This document shows positions 38,464 to 40,733 of a stretch of DNA of 40,733 nucleotides, in pieces (within the stretch, counting starts at the first letter, position 1; the number at the start of each line of letters is the position of its first letter). The position numbers were made by a program, and so were the translations under genes. A model generated the notes under the pieces. That model saw only the letters and a program-made list of their open reading frames with translations, did not search any database and was not told the origin of the DNA. The stretch comes from a virus, in the IMG/VR virus record IMGVR_UViG_3300031566_000136, positions 1 to 40,733 of that record, one strand, 5' to 3'.

Positions 38464-38696
38464 TTACCAAGCTTACTAAAGTACAACAAGATGTTCTCGA
38501 TAAGATGAATAATGGTTGGGAATTGGGATGCTACTCTTTTAGTGGTTGTAACTTACAGAAGGGTGGATTAGGGAGAGGTGGACAAACCCAGAGAGTAAGC
38601 CATGCCACTGTTACCAGTTTATATCAAAAGCATCTTATCCGACAAATATATGGGTTTCCTGCTGTACGCTATGTTCTTATTGAGGCTGAGAAATGA
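38460..38696 (+). CDS. Small winged-helix-like protein, 78 aa
   Basis: Starts in an ATGA overlap. L-T-K-V-Q-Q-D-V-L-D-K-M-N-N-G-W-E-L and V-S-H-A-T-V-T-S-L-Y-Q-K-H-L-I resemble helix-turn-helix proteins in which a Gly-rich loop separates helices. A DNA-binding role is likely. It overlaps the NinG gene by 4 bases. Confidence 0.5.
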   Translation: MITKLTKVQQDVLDKMNNGWELGCYSFSGCNLQKGGLGRGGQTQRVSHATVTSLYQKHLIRQIYGFPAVRYVLIEAEK

Positions 38697-39148
38697 CAGT
38701 AATAGCTATCAAGAAACCTAAACATAAGAGCGTGGCGAAGCTCAAGAAGGAACTCTGGCCGATATTCAGCCAGTTCATTCGATTGAGGGATTGCCTTGAG
38801 ACTACTGGGTCTATTGATTATGGGGAATGTATTACTTGTGATAACCCCCCACAGCATAGATTTGAGGATTTAGATGCGGGACATTTTGTTGCTGGTAGGC
38901 ACAACGGGAACCTGTTTTCAGAAAAAGGTTGTCATGCTCAGTGTAGAAGATGTAATCGGTTTCTGCATGGTAATCAGCTTGAGTACCGCCGAGCAATCAT
39001 AAAACTCTACGGCAAAGGAGCTGATGAAATTCTGGAAGAAGAGGCGAGACAAGTAAAGAAATTCACTGTGTTTGAATTGGAGGATATGAAAGGATATTAC
39101 ACTCAGAAGATTAAGGAGCTATTAAAGGAGGGAAATGGCAGAGATTAG
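38693..39148 (+). CDS. NinG/Rap-like recombination nuclease, 151 aa
   Basis: A zinc-bound endonuclease of the lambda NinG family: C-I-T-C-D, D-A-G-H-F-V-A-G-R-H (about 62-71), C-H-A-Q-C-R-R-C-N-R-F, and Y-R-R-A-I-I-K-L-Y-G. NinG resolves branched DNA during phage recombination and lies at the end of early operons, as here. It starts in an ATGA overlap and overlaps the following ORF by 14 bases. Confidence 0.85.
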   Translation: MTVIAIKKPKHKSVAKLKKELWPIFSQFIRLRDCLETTGSIDYGECITCDNPPQHRFEDLDAGHFVAGRHNGNLFSEKGCHAQCRRCNRFLHGNQLEYRRAIIKLYGKGADEILEEEARQVKKFTVFELEDMKGYYTQKIKELLKEGNGRD

Positions 39149-39338
39149 ATATAGGAAAGTCCGGGTATATGTTAATGACTTGGCTGGCTATACAAAGAAA
39201 GTACCTGAAGCTGTCTTTGCTTTTACACTTGAGGAGTTGGATGCATTAGAAAGCTGGGTTCCTCCTTATGATGGTTTTTATAAGGAAGTTCAAGATGCAA
39301 GAGAGGAGCTATTAAAGCAGGAGACAGCAGGAGTGTGA
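39135..39338 (+). CDS. Hypothetical protein, 67 aa
   Basis: ATG at 39135 after AAGGAGGG. The product starts with strands (IRYRKVRVYVNDLAGY) and ends in a helix (YKEVQDAREELLKQE), a small alpha/beta fold. Function unknown. Confidence 0.5.
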   Translation: MAEIRYRKVRVYVNDLAGYTKKVPEAVFAFTLEELDALESWVPPYDGFYKEVQDAREELLKQETAGV

Positions 39339-39341
39339 GAA

Positions 39342-39581
39342 ATGATAAATAAAAGAAAGCACAGCCTATTAAAAAGATGTTGTCAAGGATGGCAAGACTA
39401 TATGGCGGGCAAAATGGGAGTAGATAACTTTGGTGTTGATTGCTCTTGTGGGTGTTACTACTTTATCGAGCTACAAGATAGTGGAGATTGGGGAGTATGC
39501 TGTAATCCCGAATCGCCAAGAGCAGGGCTATTAACTTGGGAACATCAAGGGTGTAAAGGGCATTTTAAGCAGGAGCGTTGA
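39342..39581 (+). CDS. Cys-rich protein, 79 aa
   Basis: A basic N-terminus is followed by D-C-S-C-G-C-Y-Y-F, then V-C-C-N-P-E-S-P-R-A-G-L-L-T-W-E-H-Q-G-C: eight Cys and a His, probably two zinc sites. The spacing resembles small phage proteins in which the Cys cluster recurs near N-P-x-S-P. Function unknown. Confidence 0.5.
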   Translation: MINKRKHSLLKRCCQGWQDYMAGKMGVDNFGVDCSCGCYYFIELQDSGDWGVCCNPESPRAGLLTWEHQGCKGHFKQER

Positions 39582-39597
39582 TTGAAAAGGAGGTAAC

Positions 39598-39996
39598 ATG
39601 AAGTTAAAAGATAGCTGTATTGGATTGCTTGTTTGCAAAAGGGATGGTTCATTTTGGGGTGAAATAGTAGCTATAAATACTAAAGGTCACGTTACTGTTT
39701 TATCATATTTCGACGATTGCAACCATTATATAAATCTGAGAAGACTAATTGAGCCTAGCACCAGGAAATCTCTTGGGTATGGGGTAGAATCTGACAATGG
39801 TCAGTACCATGCCTACATTCGCTTTTTCAAGGGCTGCCATACCGCTGGAGATACAGAAGATGAAGCCCGGGAAAACCTAAAGGATGCCATCCATGCCTAT
39901 ATTAGAAGCATGCGAAACTATGATGAGGTGAAGCTACGTAAAGGAAGATGGGATAGTTGGTATTATATTCCAAGAATCCGAGTTGAGGAGCGTTGA
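39598..39996 (+). CDS. HicB-like protein with extra N-terminal domain, 132 aa
   Basis: Residues 65-110 (Y-H-A-Y-I-R-F-F-K-G-C-H-T-A-G-D-T and E-A-R-E-N-L-K-D-A-I) are a clear HicB/UPF0150 domain, a partial RNase-H-like fold that serves as antitoxin to HicA. Here 55 residues of beta-rich sequence (I-G-L-L-V-C-K-R-D-G-S-F-W) precede it. No 60-residue HicA-type toxin lies beside it, so it may be an orphan antitoxin or have another role. AAGGAGG lies 5 bases before the ATG. Confidence 0.7.
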   Translation: MKLKDSCIGLLVCKRDGSFWGEIVAINTKGHVTVLSYFDDCNHYINLRRLIEPSTRKSLGYGVESDNGQYHAYIRFFKGCHTAGDTEDEARENLKDAIHAYIRSMRNYDEVKLRKGRWDSWYYIPRIRVEER

Positions 39997-40024
39997 TTGA
40001 ATAAGCCTTAAAGGAGGGAGAATA

Positions 40025-40207
40025 ATGACACTAGTAGAAGCTATTAAAATCTTAATGGAAGATACCCAACATCCTACAGCGGGTTTTATGCCTGACCTTC
40101 TTGAGGCTGAGCGGCTAGGCATCGGAGCTCTGAAGCGAGTTATGCAAATGAGGGCGGTAAAAGACAATATAGCACTCCGTCTACTAATAGGCGAGACTAA
40201 GAAGTAA
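40025..40207 (+). CDS. Hypothetical protein, 60 aa
   Basis: ATG at 40025 follows AAGGAGGG. The product (LVEAIKILMEDTQHP, LEAERLGIGALKRVM) is a small helical protein, perhaps a DNA-binding or adaptor module. It does not match HicA. Confidence 0.5.
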   Translation: MTLVEAIKILMEDTQHPTAGFMPDLLEAERLGIGALKRVMQMRAVKDNIALRLLIGETKK

Positions 40208-40236
40208 TGGACTTTGGAGTAAATAAGGAGGGATAA

Positions 40237-40479
40237 ATGAGAGAGAAGCTGGCAAACGAACTAGAGAATACTTGGTTTGAAATAGAACACATGGAGGATT
40301 TATGGCTACAAATGGCAGATGTGCCTATTAAGATTATCTGCGAGGAGATAGAGAAGGGGTTATTGACTGATGAGGAAATGGATATAGAAGCTAGGGCGAG
40401 AGCAAGGAACAGTTGGTTAGAGTATGGAAAGGACATAGCTAAAGCCCAACTTCAGAAGATTCTCGCCCTGCTTAAATAA
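40237..40479 (+). CDS. Helical hypothetical protein, 80 aa
   Basis: AAGGAGGG lies 6 bases before the ATG. Acidic helices (LENTWFEIEHMEDLWLQMAD, IEKGLLTDEEMDIEARARAR) and no Cys or TM segments. Function unknown. Confidence 0.5.
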   Translation: MREKLANELENTWFEIEHMEDLWLQMADVPIKIICEEIEKGLLTDEEMDIEARARARNSWLEYGKDIAKAQLQKILALLK

Positions 40480-40480
40480 G

Positions 40481-40663
40481 ATGCCTGAAGGCGTAAAGTT
40501 GATAGACTGCAAAAGCCTACTAGAGAAGATAAGGCAAACCTTGAGTGTGCAAGAGGCAAAGGTTATAATATTAATGCGTGATGTCCCTTATGGGACGATT
40601 GAAATTATCATGGAGGACGGAAAAGTAGTGCATAAAAGAAGGATAGAGAGCGTTAAAGACTAA
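40481..40663 (+). CDS. DUF2292-like small protein, 60 aa
   Basis: The C-terminal half (Y-G-T-I-E-I-I-M-E-D-G-K-V-V) matches the DUF2292 pattern of a conserved Y-G-x-[IV]-x-[IV] strand followed by D-G-K-V-V. The ATG is 1 base after the previous stop, so translation is coupled. Function unknown. It is the last gene of the early operon. Confidence 0.6.
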   Translation: MPEGVKLIDCKSLLEKIRQTLSVQEAKVIILMRDVPYGTIEIIMEDGKVVHKRRIESVKD

Positions 40664-40685
40664 CTAGCCTATCGAACAAGTCGGG

Positions 40686-40733
40686 GGCGAGTTTTGAGGT
40701 TCAATTTTGTGACCTCAAGATTCGCCTCTTTTT
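40686..40733 (+). terminator. Strong intrinsic terminator ending the early operon
   Basis: A 15-bp stem pairs 40686-40700 (GGCGAGTTTTGAGGT) with 40712-40726 (ACCTCAAGATTCGCC), with two G-T pairs near the middle and an 11-base loop. It is followed by TCTTTTT at the very end of the window. It stops rightward early transcription. Confidence 0.85.

Noticed and set aside
1-40733. Direct terminal repeat or circular overlap at the window edges
   Set aside because: I compared the first and last tens of bases by eye and saw no shared sequence; a circular genome cut at this point cannot be excluded.

Overview
The window is a nearly complete temperate bacteriophage genome, or a prophage cut out as a unit. 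It carries a full packaging, head and tail late region, a tyrosine integrase with an attP built from the 3' half of a tRNA-Ala gene, a repressor/Cro switch, and a rightward early operon. The virion genes point to a short-tailed (podovirus-like) particle of the BPP-1 type: large terminase, portal, a 2124-residue putative ejection protein, scaffold, GP20-like capsid and a Bbp16-like cement protein, with no tape-measure or tail-tube gene. The host is a bacterium using sigma70-type promoters (TTGACA/TATAAT) and strong AGGAGG ribosome sites. Its phylum cannot be fixed from the sequence. I saw no direct repeat shared by the two window edges.

Layout. 1-428: three small ORFs, two with Cys pairs. 457-712: a promoter followed at once by an intrinsic terminator, then a strongly structured RNA whose closing stem masks the ribosome site of the next gene; I read this as the late-control region. 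713-5096: metallophosphoesterase, two small membrane proteins, a trypsin-like protease, a frameshifted small ORF, and small and large terminase. 5106-14172: a membrane protein, portal, three small proteins and the giant protein. 14184-15079: an inserted cassette (leftward membrane-protein gene, rightward zinc ribbon and HNH endonuclease, own promoters and terminator). 15135-27136: scaffold, capsid, cement, beta-helix and fibre proteins, adaptor, a second HNH gene, a repeat protein and a hub/fibre protein. 27133-27456: a leftward DUF5658-like membrane gene. 27505-27863: two small genes ending in a bidirectional terminator.

27960-30392 is the lysogeny module: excisionase-like protein, a 128-residue protein, integrase, attP, an S24-type repressor lacking both catalytic residues, and divergent promoters with palindromic operators. 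30399-40663 is the early operon: Cro-like protein, a string of tiny zinc-binding proteins, a PD-(D/E)XK nuclease and a probable ssDNA-binding protein. These are followed by a 290-bp non-coding stretch that can fold with a pseudoknot, a Gp37/Gp68 protein, and a C5 cytosine methyltransferase with a long ORF nested in another frame. DnaD-like, ASCH, NinG, HicB-like and DUF2292-like proteins follow, and a 15-bp-stem terminator closes the window.

Logic as inferred: the repressor promoter (leftward) and Cro promoter (rightward) diverge across operators. Rightward transcription makes replication and recombination proteins. The late promoter near 457, blocked by its adjacent terminator, probably needs antitermination before the 27-kb late region is expressed. 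Four genes (cro, the xis-operon leader gene and the two leftward membrane-protein genes) begin 6-7 nt after a -10 box and so look leaderless, unlike the operon-internal genes. No conventional endolysin was recognised.
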